64,000 nucleotides of DNA from Phytomonospora sp040655735 (GTDB taxonomy: Bacteria; Actinomycetota; Actinomycetes; Mycobacteriales; Micromonosporaceae): assembly GCF_040655735.1 (NCBI RefSeq), contig NZ_JBFAKK010000014.1:124001-188000 (forward strand), written 5' to 3'. Positions 8,077-15,962 of the stretch are shown in pieces. The notes under the pieces are model-generated. The model made no database searches and was not told the DNA's origin. It saw only the letters and a list, made by a program, of their open reading frames with translations. The position numbers were made by a program, and so were the translations under genes. Each line of letters opens with the position of its first letter. The stretch's first letter is position 1.

Positions 8077-8801
8077 GACAGCAGCGCCTTCACCTGCATG
8101 CCCGTGAGGTCCTTGCAGCCCTTGGCGGCCAGGTCGAGCATGGCGTCGAGCGCGGCGCGGTCGAAGACGTTGTCCTCGCCGGTGCCCTGGACCTCGACGA
8201 ACTCGCCGTCGCCGGTGCAGACGACGTTCATGTCGACCTCGGCGGTCACGTCCTCCTTGTAGCAGAGGTCGAGTCGCGCCTGTCCGGCGATGATGCCGAC
8301 GCTGACGGCGGCGACGGAGCGCTTGAGGACGTTCTCGGGCCGGCGGACCTTCTTCTGGGTGCCGATCCAGGTGATCGCGTCCTGGAGGGCGACGTAGGCG
8401 CCGGTGATGGCCGCGGTGCGCGTGCCGCCGTCGGCCTGCAGGACGTCGCAGTCGAGGGTGATGGTGTGGTCGCCGAGGGCCTTGAGGTCGACGCACGCGC
8501 GCAGGCTGCGGCCGATGAGACGGCTGATCTCGTGCGTGCGGCCGCCGATCTTGCCCTTGATGCTCTCGCGGTCGCCGCGGGTGTGCGTGGCGCGGGGGAG
8601 CATCGAGTACTCGGCGGTGACCCAGCCGCCCTGGCCGGAGCCGCGGCGCCAGCGCGGAACGCCGTCGCTCACGCTCGCCGTGCAGAGCACTCGGGTCTGT
8701 CCGAACTCGACGAGCACGGATCCTTCGGGGTGCTCCGTCCAGTTGCGACGGAAAGTCACATCACGCAGAGCGTCGGGGGCGCGTCCATCGGGTCTACTCA
8801 C
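8073..8801 (-). CDS. rph: Ribonuclease PH
   Basis: 242 residues from GTG 8801, just upstream of RPDGRAPDALR, the conserved N-terminus of the family. RGDRESIKGKIGGRTHEISRL and QADGGTRTAAITGA motifs are present. RNase PH trims the 3' ends of tRNA precursors by phosphorolysis. A longer reading frame from 8915 would add 38 residues without similarity and reach into the promoter of the divergent TetR gene, so it is rejected. Coupled to rdgB. Confidence 0.95.
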   Translation of the reverse strand: MSRPDGRAPDALRDVTFRRNWTEHPEGSVLVEFGQTRVLCTASVSDGVPRWRRGSGQGGWVTAEYSMLPRATHTRGDRESIKGKIGGRTHEISRLIGRSLRACVDLKALGDHTITLDCDVLQADGGTRTAAITGAYVALQDAITWIGTQKKVRRPENVLKRSVAAVSVGIIAGQARLDLCYKEDVTAEVDMNVVCTGDGEFVEVQGTGEDNVFDRAALDAMLDLAAKGCKDLTGMQVKALLS

Positions 8802-8883
8802 GTCGCCAGAGTAGCTGTACGTGCCCACGGCGATATCGCCTGGTTCGCGCCTGGCGTCACCTACAAGTGCGCTCTCCGCATAA

Positions 8884-8928
8884 TTGCGCGTGCCGAATAT
8901 TTGCCTGTCGCGCAAGTCCTGTTAGGCT
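8884..8928 (+). promoter_or_regulatory. Candidate leaderless promoter and TetR operator
   Basis: TTGCCT (8901-8906) and TAGGCT (8923-8928) are spaced by 16 nt and lie 6 nt before the ATG at 8935, which has no Shine-Dalgarno. TTGCGCG (8884-8890) is repeated inverted as CGCGCAA (8909-8915), flanking and overlapping this promoter. That is a good place for TetR autorepression. No binding evidence. Confidence 0.4.
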
Positions 8929-8934
8929 CGATCC

Positions 8935-9540
8935 ATGGCAGGCCTCCGAGAACGCAAGAAGCAGGCAACCCGCCAGGCCCTCGGCATCGCCGCGATGCGC
9001 CTGGCCGTCGAACGCGGCCTGGAGAACGTCCTCGTCGACGACATCGCCGAAGCCGCCGGCGTCTCACCGCGCACCTTCAACAACTACTTCTCCAGCAAGT
9101 ACGAGGCCATCTGCGCCCTCGCCGTCGACCGCGCCCTGCGCACCGGCGACGCCCTGCGCGCACGACCGCCCGCCGAACCCCTCTGGACCGCCCTGCACGC
9201 CGCCCTCCTCGCCGAGTACCGCGACGACGGAGGCGCCCCCGACCCCTCCTGGACCAACGGCGTCCGCCTCGTCACCGGCCAGCCCGCCCTGGAGGGCGAG
9301 TACCGCAAGGCGCAGGCCCTCATGCGCGACGCGCTGGCCGAGGCGATCGCCGAACGCCTCGGCACCCGCCCCGACGACATGTACCCGCTCATCGTCGCCG
9401 GCGCCGCCACCACCGCCACCGAGATCGCCACCGACCGCTGGCTCGCCGCCGACCCGCCGACCTCCATCCAGGAACACGTCGACCGCGCCCTCCTCGAACT
9501 CGCCCTCATCTGGACCCGGCCCCTTCAGGAGACACCGTGA
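8935..9540 (+). CDS. TetR-family transcriptional regulator
   Basis: 201 residues. The N-terminal helix-turn-helix is typical (IAEAAGVSPRTFNNYFSSKYEA, about residues 38-59), followed by an all-helical ligand-binding domain that I cannot assign. The stop overlaps the start of an alpha/beta hydrolase gene, so the regulator probably controls that hydrolase together with itself. A putative operator lies directly upstream. Confidence 0.88.
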   Translation: MAGLRERKKQATRQALGIAAMRLAVERGLENVLVDDIAEAAGVSPRTFNNYFSSKYEAICALAVDRALRTGDALRARPPAEPLWTALHAALLAEYRDDGGAPDPSWTNGVRLVTGQPALEGEYRKAQALMRDALAEAIAERLGTRPDDMYPLIVAGAATTATEIATDRWLAADPPTSIQEHVDRALLELALIWTRPLQETP

Positions 9541-10355
9541 GCACCCTCGAAGTACCCGGCGCCGACCTCCACTTCGAGGCCACCGGCAGCGGCCCGGTCC
9601 TCCTGCTCATCCCCGGCGGCAACGGCGACGCCGCCCCCTATGCCCCGCTCGCGGCGGCCTTCGCCGACCGCCACACCGTCGTCGCCTACGACCGGCGCGG
9701 CTACTCGCGCAGCCGGCTCCACGAACCTGTCGACCCCGCCACGCGCCTCGACGCCGACGTCGCCGACGTTCTCGCGCTCATCGACGCCCACGGCGACGAA
9801 CCGGCCCACGTCTTCGGCAGCAGCTCCGGCGCCGTCGTCGGCCTCCACCTGCTCGCCCGCCACCCCTCCCGCGTGCGGGTCCTCGTCGCCCACGAACCGC
9901 CTCTCGTCGGCCTCCTCCCCGACGCGGAGGAACTGTTCGCGTTCCTCGACGGCGTCCGCGAGCTCTACCGCACCGAAGGTGTCGAGAAGGCCATGCGCGT
10001 GTTCAACGAGCGCATCGGGATTCCCGGCGAGGAGCGCCCGCGGCTCGATCAGCTGCCCGCGCAACTGCGGGAGATGCTCGAACGCGTCGAGGCCAACCTT
10101 CCCTTCTTCCTGGAACACGAGCTCACCGTCTACCCGCGGCTGACGCCCGAGGAGGAGCCGCTGGCGGCGGTCGCCGACAAGCTGGTCCTCGCCGGCGGCG
10201 AGGACTCCCGCGACCACTTCCCCTACCGGCCGAACATCGTCCTCGGCGCCCGGCTCGGGCTGGCGGTCAACGACCTGCCCGGCGACCACATCGGCTACAT
10301 CTCCAGGCGGGAGACCTTCCCCGCGGCGCTCGCCGCGCTCTTCGCCGGGAACTAG
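9537..10355 (+). CDS. Alpha/beta hydrolase
   Basis: 272 residues from GTG 9537, coupled to the TetR gene. The alpha/beta hydrolase core is visible: an oxyanion-side LLIPGG, YDRRGYSRS, and the nucleophile elbow GSSSGA (Ser near residue 100). The catalytic His is likely in GDHIGY near the C-terminus. The substrate is unknown. The TAG stop overlaps the stop of the convergent PhzF gene. Confidence 0.85.
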   Translation: MSTLEVPGADLHFEATGSGPVLLLIPGGNGDAAPYAPLAAAFADRHTVVAYDRRGYSRSRLHEPVDPATRLDADVADVLALIDAHGDEPAHVFGSSSGAVVGLHLLARHPSRVRVLVAHEPPLVGLLPDAEELFAFLDGVRELYRTEGVEKAMRVFNERIGIPGEERPRLDQLPAQLREMLERVEANLPFFLEHELTVYPRLTPEEEPLAAVADKLVLAGGEDSRDHFPYRPNIVLGARLGLAVNDLPGDHIGYISRRETFPAALAALFAGN

Positions 10356-11188
10356 GGCGGATCGAGGGTCCGCGCGATCCTCGCGGCACCGCCCAGCCGG
10401 ACTCCACGCGGTGTCACGGCGGCGGTGATCGTCGCCGGGCTGCCGAGCGAGTCGCCCATGTCGACACCGATCGCCGCGACGCCGCTTCCGGCGAGGTGGG
10501 CGGCCAGGCACGCGGTGCTGTTGGCGTTGGCGATGTCCTCGGGAACGCCGATCGAGGGCGCGAACATGCGCGCCGCGAGGCGGCCCGTGCCGTCCGGCGG
10601 GGTGTGGACGTAGCAGCCGAGCAGACCGAAGCGGTCGCAGGCGACCCGGAGCAGCCCGAAGTCGGGTGCCAGCGCGGCGAGCGCGTGGCGGTCGGCGACG
10701 GGGACGAGCAGGCGCTCCCGGCCGATCGAGGCGACGCCGATCCCTTCGGTGAGGACACCGTCGGCCGCGCCCAGGGCGGCCGTGACGGCTTCGCGTTCGC
10801 CGGCGGCCGGCTCGCGCAGGCCGATGCGGCCGGCGTCGAAGGAGGCCTCGGCGTGGTCGCCGTTCCACGTGGCGAGGCCCCCGAACTCGCGCCCGGCCGC
10901 CGCCAGCGTGCCCTGGAAGCCCGCGCAGCCTTCGTTGTCGGCGAGCCAGGCCAGCGCGGCGACGGTCCCGTGCCCGCAGGCGGGCAACTCCCCGGCGGCG
11001 GTGAAGAAGCGCAGCGAGACCCGGTCGCCCTCGGCGGCGACGAAGACGGCGTGCGAGGTCCCCGCCAGCACCGGGACGCGGCGGCGCCGCTCGTCGGTCA
11101 TCGGCGTCTCGCGCAGCACGGCGGTCGGGCTGCCGCCGCTCCCGTCGCGCGTGCAGGCATTGACGATCGTGACGGTGACGGAGGTCAT
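10352..11188 (-). CDS. PhzF-family isomerase
   Basis: 278 residues with the PhzF/diaminopimelate-epimerase-like fold: an N-terminal VTIVNACTRDGSGGSPTAV, then FFTAAGELPACGHGTVA, where PhzF proteins carry the glycine-rich signature, and NANSTACLAAHL in the second half. Family members isomerise small metabolites such as the phenazine precursor; the substrate here is unknown. It stands back to back with an ECF41 sigma factor gene, which may share the intergenic promoter region. Confidence 0.85.
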   Translation of the reverse strand: MTSVTVTIVNACTRDGSGGSPTAVLRETPMTDERRRRVPVLAGTSHAVFVAAEGDRVSLRFFTAAGELPACGHGTVAALAWLADNEGCAGFQGTLAAAGREFGGLATWNGDHAEASFDAGRIGLREPAAGEREAVTAALGAADGVLTEGIGVASIGRERLLVPVADRHALAALAPDFGLLRVACDRFGLLGCYVHTPPDGTGRLAARMFAPSIGVPEDIANANSTACLAAHLAGSGVAAIGVDMGDSLGSPATITAAVTPRGVRLGGAARIARTLDPP

Positions 11189-11213
11189 GCGAGCAGACTA
11201 AATCCCTTCCGGG

Positions 11214-11240
11214 TGTCACAGGGAGACCGGCCGCCTTGTC
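11214..11240 (+). promoter_or_regulatory. ECF41-type promoter upstream of the ECF41 sigma gene
   Basis: TGTCACA at 11214-11220 is followed after exactly 16 nt by TGTC at 11237-11240. Published ECF41 promoters carry TGTCACA and a CGTC-like -10 element, so this is close to the family consensus. It lies 38 bp before the sigma gene start and suggests autoregulation. Confidence 0.6.
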
Positions 11241-11277
11241 GAGTAGGGGTACCGCCGACCGCGCGAAGGAGCCGACC

Positions 11278-12216
11278 ATGTCCGCCGCAAGCCACGACCG
11301 GACCGCCCGCGAAGAACTCCTCGACGAGTTGCGGCCGGTCTCCTTCGCGATCGCCTACCGCATGCTCGGCAGCGTCTCCGAGGCCGAGGACGTCGTTCAG
11401 GAGTCGCTGCTGCGCGTCCACCGGGCACTGGAGGCGGGCGAGCGGATCGACTCACCGCCGGCCTTCGTGACGACCGTGACCACCCGCCTGGCCATCAACG
11501 AGCTGCGCTCCGCCCGCGCCCGTCGCGAGCGCTACGTCGGCGAGTGGCTCCCCGAGCCGCTCATCACCGAAGGCCGCGACGACCCCGCCCGCCACGCCGA
11601 GACGGCCGACTCGCTGTCGCTGGCCATGCTCGTGCTTCTGGAGAGCCTCTCGCCCGAGCAGCGCGCGGTGCTGCTCCTCCACGACGTCTTCGGGTACCGC
11701 TACCCCGAGATCACCGAGATCGTCGGCAAGAGCGAGGACAACGTCCGCCAGCTTGCCGCCCGCGCCCGCCGCCACGTCGAGAACCGCCGGCCGCGCTTCG
11801 AGACCACCCGTGAACAGCGCGACGAGCTCGCCCGCCGCTTCTTCGCCGCCGCCGAGCAGGGCGACCTCGCCGGGCTGGAGGCGCTGCTGGCCCACGACGT
11901 CGAGATGAGCGGCGACGGCGGCGGCAAGGTCGCGACGATCGCGGGCGTGCTGCGCGGCCGCGCGCGGGTCGCGCAGGTGCTCATCGACGGCTTCGGCTGG
12001 GGTGTGGGGCATCCGGGCGTGTCGATCGGGCACGTCGAGATCAACGGCGGTCCCGGCGCGGTGTTCCGCGACGGCGCCGGGCGGCTGCTCGCGGTGTGGG
12101 CGGTCGAGATCGCCGACGGGCGCATCACCGGCGTGCGGGCGATCGTCAACCCCGACAAGCTCGACCACCTCGGGCCCGTCGGGGACTTCGGTGGGATGCG
12201 GCGGCAAGGGTCTTAG
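11278..12216 (+). CDS. ECF41-family sigma factor (SigJ-like) with C-terminal NTF2-like domain
   Basis: 312 residues from ATG 11278, preceded by GAAGGAG. Sigma region 2 (RMLGSVSEAEDVVQESLLRV) and region 4 (SPEQRAVLLLHDVFGYRYPEI) are clear. The two hallmark motifs of ECF41 are present: WLPEP in the linker and DGGGK in the SnoaL/NTF2-like tail, with NPDKL near the end. In ECF41 proteins the tail replaces a separate anti-sigma factor and tunes core-polymerase binding. Family members usually neighbour an oxidoreductase, epimerase or decarboxylase; here the neighbours are a PhzF isomerase and an FAD monooxygenase. Confidence 0.92.
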   Translation: MSAASHDRTAREELLDELRPVSFAIAYRMLGSVSEAEDVVQESLLRVHRALEAGERIDSPPAFVTTVTTRLAINELRSARARRERYVGEWLPEPLITEGRDDPARHAETADSLSLAMLVLLESLSPEQRAVLLLHDVFGYRYPEITEIVGKSEDNVRQLAARARRHVENRRPRFETTREQRDELARRFFAAAEQGDLAGLEALLAHDVEMSGDGGGKVATIAGVLRGRARVAQVLIDGFGWGVGHPGVSIGHVEINGGPGAVFRDGAGRLLAVWAVEIADGRITGVRAIVNPDKLDHLGPVGDFGGMRRQGS

Positions 12217-12276
12217 GGCGTTCTGGGCGAACGCGGCCCGGGTGGCCGTGGCACCGCCTCCGTGTTATTAATATAC

Positions 12277-12294
12277 GTGAACGATGGCGTTTAC
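12277..12294 (+). promoter_or_regulatory. Imperfect palindrome upstream of the monooxygenase-TetR operon
   Basis: GTGAACG (12277-12283) and CGTTTAC (12288-12294) form a 7-bp inverted repeat with one mismatch and a 4-nt spacer, in an AT-rich stretch (about 12264-12298) that stands out in this GC-rich DNA and probably contains the promoter. The TetR encoded by the second gene of the operon is the likely ligand-responsive repressor. Confidence 0.45.
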
Positions 12295-12309
12295 TAATTC
12301 GGAGGACGC

Positions 12310-13803
12310 ATGGACACCGAAGTGGTCGTGGTGGGCGCGGGCCCCTCCGGGCTGGTGCTGGGATGCGCGCTCGCCGCGCACGGAGTCGCCGTGCGGGTCG
12401 TGGACCGGGCCGAGGCGCCCGCGCCGACATCGCGCGCCAACATTCTCCACGCCCGGGGCGTCGAGGTGCTGACCCGCCTCGGCGCGCTCGGCGACCTGCA
12501 CGAGCGTGCGCTGAGCCCGGTCGGCATGACGATGTACGCCCGGGGCCGCGAGCTCGCCACCATGCGCTTCGTGCCCGACTCACGCGAGCCGGTGCAGGCG
12601 CTGTTCATCTCGCAGGCCGAGATCGAGGCGCAGCTGCGGCTGCGGTTCGAGGCCCTCGGCGGGTCCGTCGAGCGCGGTCGCGAGGTGGTCGGAGCCGTCC
12701 AGGACGCCGACGGCGTCACGGTCGAGTTCGCCGACGGCGGCTCGCTGCGCACGGCGTGGCTCGTCGGATGCGACGGATCACGAAGCGCCGTGCGGGAACT
12801 GGCCGGCATCGGATTTCCCGGCGTGCCGGTGGCCGAACGCTTCCTGCTGGCCGACGTGCACGCCGCATGGGACCGGAGGCGGACGGGCTCGGCCGGGTGG
12901 TTCCACCCGGACGGGATGCTGTTGGCCATGCCGATGCGCGGCACCGACGGCCGCGGGGACCTGTGGCGACTGATGGCCGACGTCCCCGACACCGGGGAGC
13001 ACCTGAGCGCCGGGCAGATCGTCGGACGCCTGCGCGATCTGCTGCGCGAACGCGCCGGCGTCACCGACATCGAGATCGGCGAGACCGTGTGGACCTCGGT
13101 GTTCCGGATCCAGCGCCGGCTCGCCGAGAGCTACCGGAACGCGCGCGTCCTGCTGGCCGGGGACGCCGCGCACATCCACAGCCCGATCGGCGGCCAGGGC
13201 ATGAACACCGGCATGGGCGACGCCGAGAACCTCGCCTGGAAGCTCGCCATGGTCGCCGGCGGCCGCGCCGACGAGGCACTGCTCGACACCTACACGCCCG
13301 AGCGGCGCCCCCTGGCCGAAGAGGTCCTGCGCACCACCACCGCCAACACGCGGCTCCTGGCCGGCGCGACGCCGCTGACCCGCCTCGTACGCGACCGGCT
13401 GCTGCTGCCGGTGCTCAACCTGGCCTCGGTGCAGCGGCAGGCGACCAGGCGAGCCTCGCAGCTGTGGGTCACCTACCGCGGCGGCCCGCTGGGCGGACGG
13501 GGACCGGGTCCCCGCCCCGGCGACCGGATCCCCGACCGGGCCTGTTTCGATGTCGACGGTGCACCGACCAGCCTGTACAGCTCGCTGGGGCCGGCCTGGG
13601 CGCTGCTCGCCGACGGGGAACGTCCCGAGCTGGCCGAGGCGGCCCGACACGGCCTGGGCGACGTCGCGGTCCTGCGGAGTCCGGACGCGACCGGCTCCCC
13701 GATGCTGGTGCGGCCCGACGGCCACCTCGCCTGGCGCGGCGAGGATCCGGCCGGTCTGCGAACCTGGCTGACCGGCACACTGCGGACCAGGGAAACGGTA
13801 TGA
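12310..13803 (+). CDS. FAD-dependent aromatic monooxygenase (PHBH-like)
   Basis: 497 residues. The N-terminal dinucleotide-binding motif VVVGAGPSGLVLGCALA, the middle DG motif (GCDGSRSAVRE) and the second FAD motif GDAAHIHSPIGGQGMNTG are all present, and a thioredoxin-like C-terminal region follows from about residue 390. This is the layout of flavin hydroxylases of polyketide tailoring and phenolic catabolism. GGAGG precedes the start. It is coupled to a TetR regulator, which suggests induction by an aromatic or xenobiotic compound. Confidence 0.9.
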   Translation: MDTEVVVVGAGPSGLVLGCALAAHGVAVRVVDRAEAPAPTSRANILHARGVEVLTRLGALGDLHERALSPVGMTMYARGRELATMRFVPDSREPVQALFISQAEIEAQLRLRFEALGGSVERGREVVGAVQDADGVTVEFADGGSLRTAWLVGCDGSRSAVRELAGIGFPGVPVAERFLLADVHAAWDRRRTGSAGWFHPDGMLLAMPMRGTDGRGDLWRLMADVPDTGEHLSAGQIVGRLRDLLRERAGVTDIEIGETVWTSVFRIQRRLAESYRNARVLLAGDAAHIHSPIGGQGMNTGMGDAENLAWKLAMVAGGRADEALLDTYTPERRPLAEEVLRTTTANTRLLAGATPLTRLVRDRLLLPVLNLASVQRQATRRASQLWVTYRGGPLGGRGPGPRPGDRIPDRACFDVDGAPTSLYSSLGPAWALLADGERPELAEAARHGLGDVAVLRSPDATGSPMLVRPDGHLAWRGEDPAGLRTWLTGTLRTRETV

Positions 13804-14420
13804 GCAGCAAACGCGAACAGCCTTCGGGCCCGGGGAGGCCCCGCGATCCGGCCGCCGACACCGCGATCCTGCGGGCCGCGCTGGAAGTCCTCATCGAACA
13901 AGGCGTCGCGGGCGCGAGCATCGACCGGATAGCCAAGCGCGCCGACGTCGCCAAGGTCACCGTCTACCGGCGCTGGTCGTCCAAGGAGGACCTGCTCGCC
14001 GACGCGATCGAGGCGGCGCGCGAGAAGATCCCGGCGGCCGACGAGACCGACAGGCCCGCCGAGGACCTGCCGGGCATCATCGACCGGCTGCTTCCGCAGT
14101 GGAGCGAGGCGCTGACCCACCCGCGACTGCGCGTCCTGTCCGCCCGCCTGCTCGGCGCCGGGCCCGACCATCCGCGACTCCTGGCGGCCTACCGCGAACA
14201 CCACCTCAAGCCACGTCGCGAGCGCGCCCTCGCGACCCTGCGCCGCGCTCGCGACGCGGGCGTCCTGCCGCCCGAGGCCGACCTCGACATGCTGATCGAC
14301 ATGATGAACGGCGCGATCACGCAGTTCCTGCTGCTCAGCCAGGACGCCCCCACGCCCGCCGAGGCCCGCGAGTACCTGGAACGCCTCTTTCGCCAGATCG
14401 GTTTCCGGCAGGCGCCCTAG
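13800..14420 (+). CDS. TetR-family transcriptional regulator
   Basis: 206 residues; ATG overlaps the monooxygenase stop. DNA-binding helix-turn-helix at about residues 41-63 (IAKRADVAKVTVYRRWSSKEDL). The C-terminal half resembles the TetR_C_11-like domain of TetR proteins with YRRW motifs. It most likely represses the monooxygenase operon through the palindrome upstream. Confidence 0.88.
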   Translation: MSSKREQPSGPGRPRDPAADTAILRAALEVLIEQGVAGASIDRIAKRADVAKVTVYRRWSSKEDLLADAIEAAREKIPAADETDRPAEDLPGIIDRLLPQWSEALTHPRLRVLSARLLGAGPDHPRLLAAYREHHLKPRRERALATLRRARDAGVLPPEADLDMLIDMMNGAITQFLLLSQDAPTPAEAREYLERLFRQIGFRQAP

Positions 14421-14471
14421 GGGCCGGCCCGGCTGTGCCCGCCCGGCCGTCGCGACCGGGCGGGCGCGCCT

Positions 14472-14831
14472 TCACGCGGACCGCGCCTGCTCGAAGGGCA
14501 CGCGGTCGAAGACGATCCGCATCCACGTGATCTTCCCGTCGGTGACGGTCACGCACTCGGCTCCCGGCGCGTCCTTCACCGGGACGGTGTCGGTGTCGTA
14601 CATGACGACCGCCGTGGTGTCGTCGCCGAAGGCGGCGAGGAGCTCGACGCGCGTGGCGATCTGCGCGAAGGGCCCCATGAACTGGCGGAAGGCCGCGGCT
14701 CCGTCGAGGCGCCCGGATGGTGCGAGGCACACGATGTCGTCGCAGACGTGGGTCATGGCCAGCTCGAAGTCGCCGCCGGTCCAGGCGTGGTGGTAGGCCA
14801 GCGCGGTGCGCAGGGCCGGACTGTCGGTCAT
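14472..14831 (-). CDS. NTF2/SnoaL-like protein
   Basis: 119 residues with a cone-shaped NTF2-like fold pattern (AYHHAWTGGDFELAMTHVCDDIVC at the start, and a C-terminal VTVTDGKITWMRIVFD). Such proteins bind or isomerise small molecules, but no active site is evident. It is transcribed divergently from a sigma factor gene whose own C-terminal domain has the same fold, with 69 bp between them. Confidence 0.75.
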   Translation of the reverse strand: MTDSPALRTALAYHHAWTGGDFELAMTHVCDDIVCLAPSGRLDGAAAFRQFMGPFAQIATRVELLAAFGDDTTAVVMYDTDTVPVKDAPGAECVTVTDGKITWMRIVFDRVPFEQARSA

Positions 14832-14900
14832 GGTCTTTCCTCTCTCTCAACGGTATGGACACCACCGGCGGGGTCATCGGAACGGTGCGAGACTGGCGGG

Positions 14901-15869
14901 GTGAGCCGAACCGTCCTCGACCTCGCGCGCGCCGGTGACCAGCGGGCCTTCGCCGACCTCGTCGAACCGCACCGGCGGGAACTGCGGGCGCACTGCTACC
15001 GCATGCTCGGGTCGCTCACCGACGCCGAGGACCTGCTCCAGGAGACCCTGACGGCGGCGTGGCGTGGGATCGCCGGGTTCGAGGGACGCTCGTCGCTGCG
15101 GACGTGGCTGTACCGGATCGCCACCAACCGCTGCCTCAACGCCATCCGCGACGGCAAGCGGCGGGTCCCGCCTCCCGAGCCCGTGCCGCCCTTCGCGCCG
15201 CCCGAACCCTCGGCGAAGGGCGACGTGACCTGGTTCCAGCCCTTCCCCGACGCGCTGCTCGACGGCACGCCCGGCCCCGCCGCACGCTACGAGCTGCGCG
15301 AGTCGGTCGAACTCGCCTTCGTCGCCGCCGTCCAGCGGCTGCCCCCGCGACAGGCGGCGGTGCTGCTCCTGTGCGACGTGCTGGGCTATTCGACCGCCGA
15401 GGCCGCCGACATGATCTCGGTCGGTGCCACCTCGGCGAAGGGCCTCCTCCAGCGCGCGCGGGCCTCCGCCGGCCCTCGCCGAGAGACCGGCCCGACACCG
15501 GGTTCCGACGCCGAACGGGACCTCGCCCGCCGCTTCGCCGAGGCATACGGCTCCGGGGACGTCGACGGGGTCGTGGCGCTGCTGTCGGACGACGCCTGGC
15601 TGGCGATGCCGCCGGCGCCGCACGAGTACCACGGGCATGAGGCGATCGCCGGGTTCCTGCGGGCGAGCTGGTCCGCGCACGCCACGGTGGAGCTGGTGCC
15701 GACGCGGGCGAACGGCGCACCGGCGTTCGCGTGTTTCCACGTGAGGGAGGGGGAGGCGAAAGTGCCGGCGGGAGTGGTGGTGCTGACGCTGGCGGGGGAG
15801 CGCGTCGGAGGGGTGACGCGGTTCCTGGTGGGGCTGGGCTTAGGGGGCATCCCGTTGCCCGCCGTATGA
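14901..15869 (+). CDS. ECF sigma factor with C-terminal SnoaL-like domain (SigG/TIGR02960-like)
   Basis: 322 residues from GTG 14901. Region 2 (CYRMLGSLTDAEDLLQETLTAAWRGI) and region 4 (LPPRQAAVLLLCDVLGYSTAEAA) are clear; a long linker with WFQPFPDALLDG is typical of the SigG-like group with a fused NTF2-like tail (from about residue 210). In this group the tail is thought to control activity without a membrane anti-sigma factor. Its targets are unknown. The ECF41 gene 3.6 kb upstream belongs to a different group. Confidence 0.88.
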   Translation: MSRTVLDLARAGDQRAFADLVEPHRRELRAHCYRMLGSLTDAEDLLQETLTAAWRGIAGFEGRSSLRTWLYRIATNRCLNAIRDGKRRVPPPEPVPPFAPPEPSAKGDVTWFQPFPDALLDGTPGPAARYELRESVELAFVAAVQRLPPRQAAVLLLCDVLGYSTAEAADMISVGATSAKGLLQRARASAGPRRETGPTPGSDAERDLARRFAEAYGSGDVDGVVALLSDDAWLAMPPAPHEYHGHEAIAGFLRASWSAHATVELVPTRANGAPAFACFHVREGEAKVPAGVVVLTLAGERVGGVTRFLVGLGLGGIPLPAV

Positions 15870-15962
15870 CGCGGCTCACGGCCGGGCCCGGACGATCGGC
15901 GGTCACATTCGCACCGCTCGATTCGTCAAGGCGGCGAAACGTCGGCAACGGGAAGGAAACCC

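Noticed and set aside
8867..11470. Open frame of 867 codons on the + strand and similar long frames at 6062-8107, 12096-14420 and 18250-20280
   Set aside because: They cross several real genes in other frames and have Arg/Ala/Pro-rich composition typical of shadow frames.
12310..14420. Polyketide or phenazine biosynthetic cluster (monooxygenase plus PhzF homologue)
   Set aside because: No synthase, carrier protein or phzA-G genes are present; the enzymes stand in separate transcription units.
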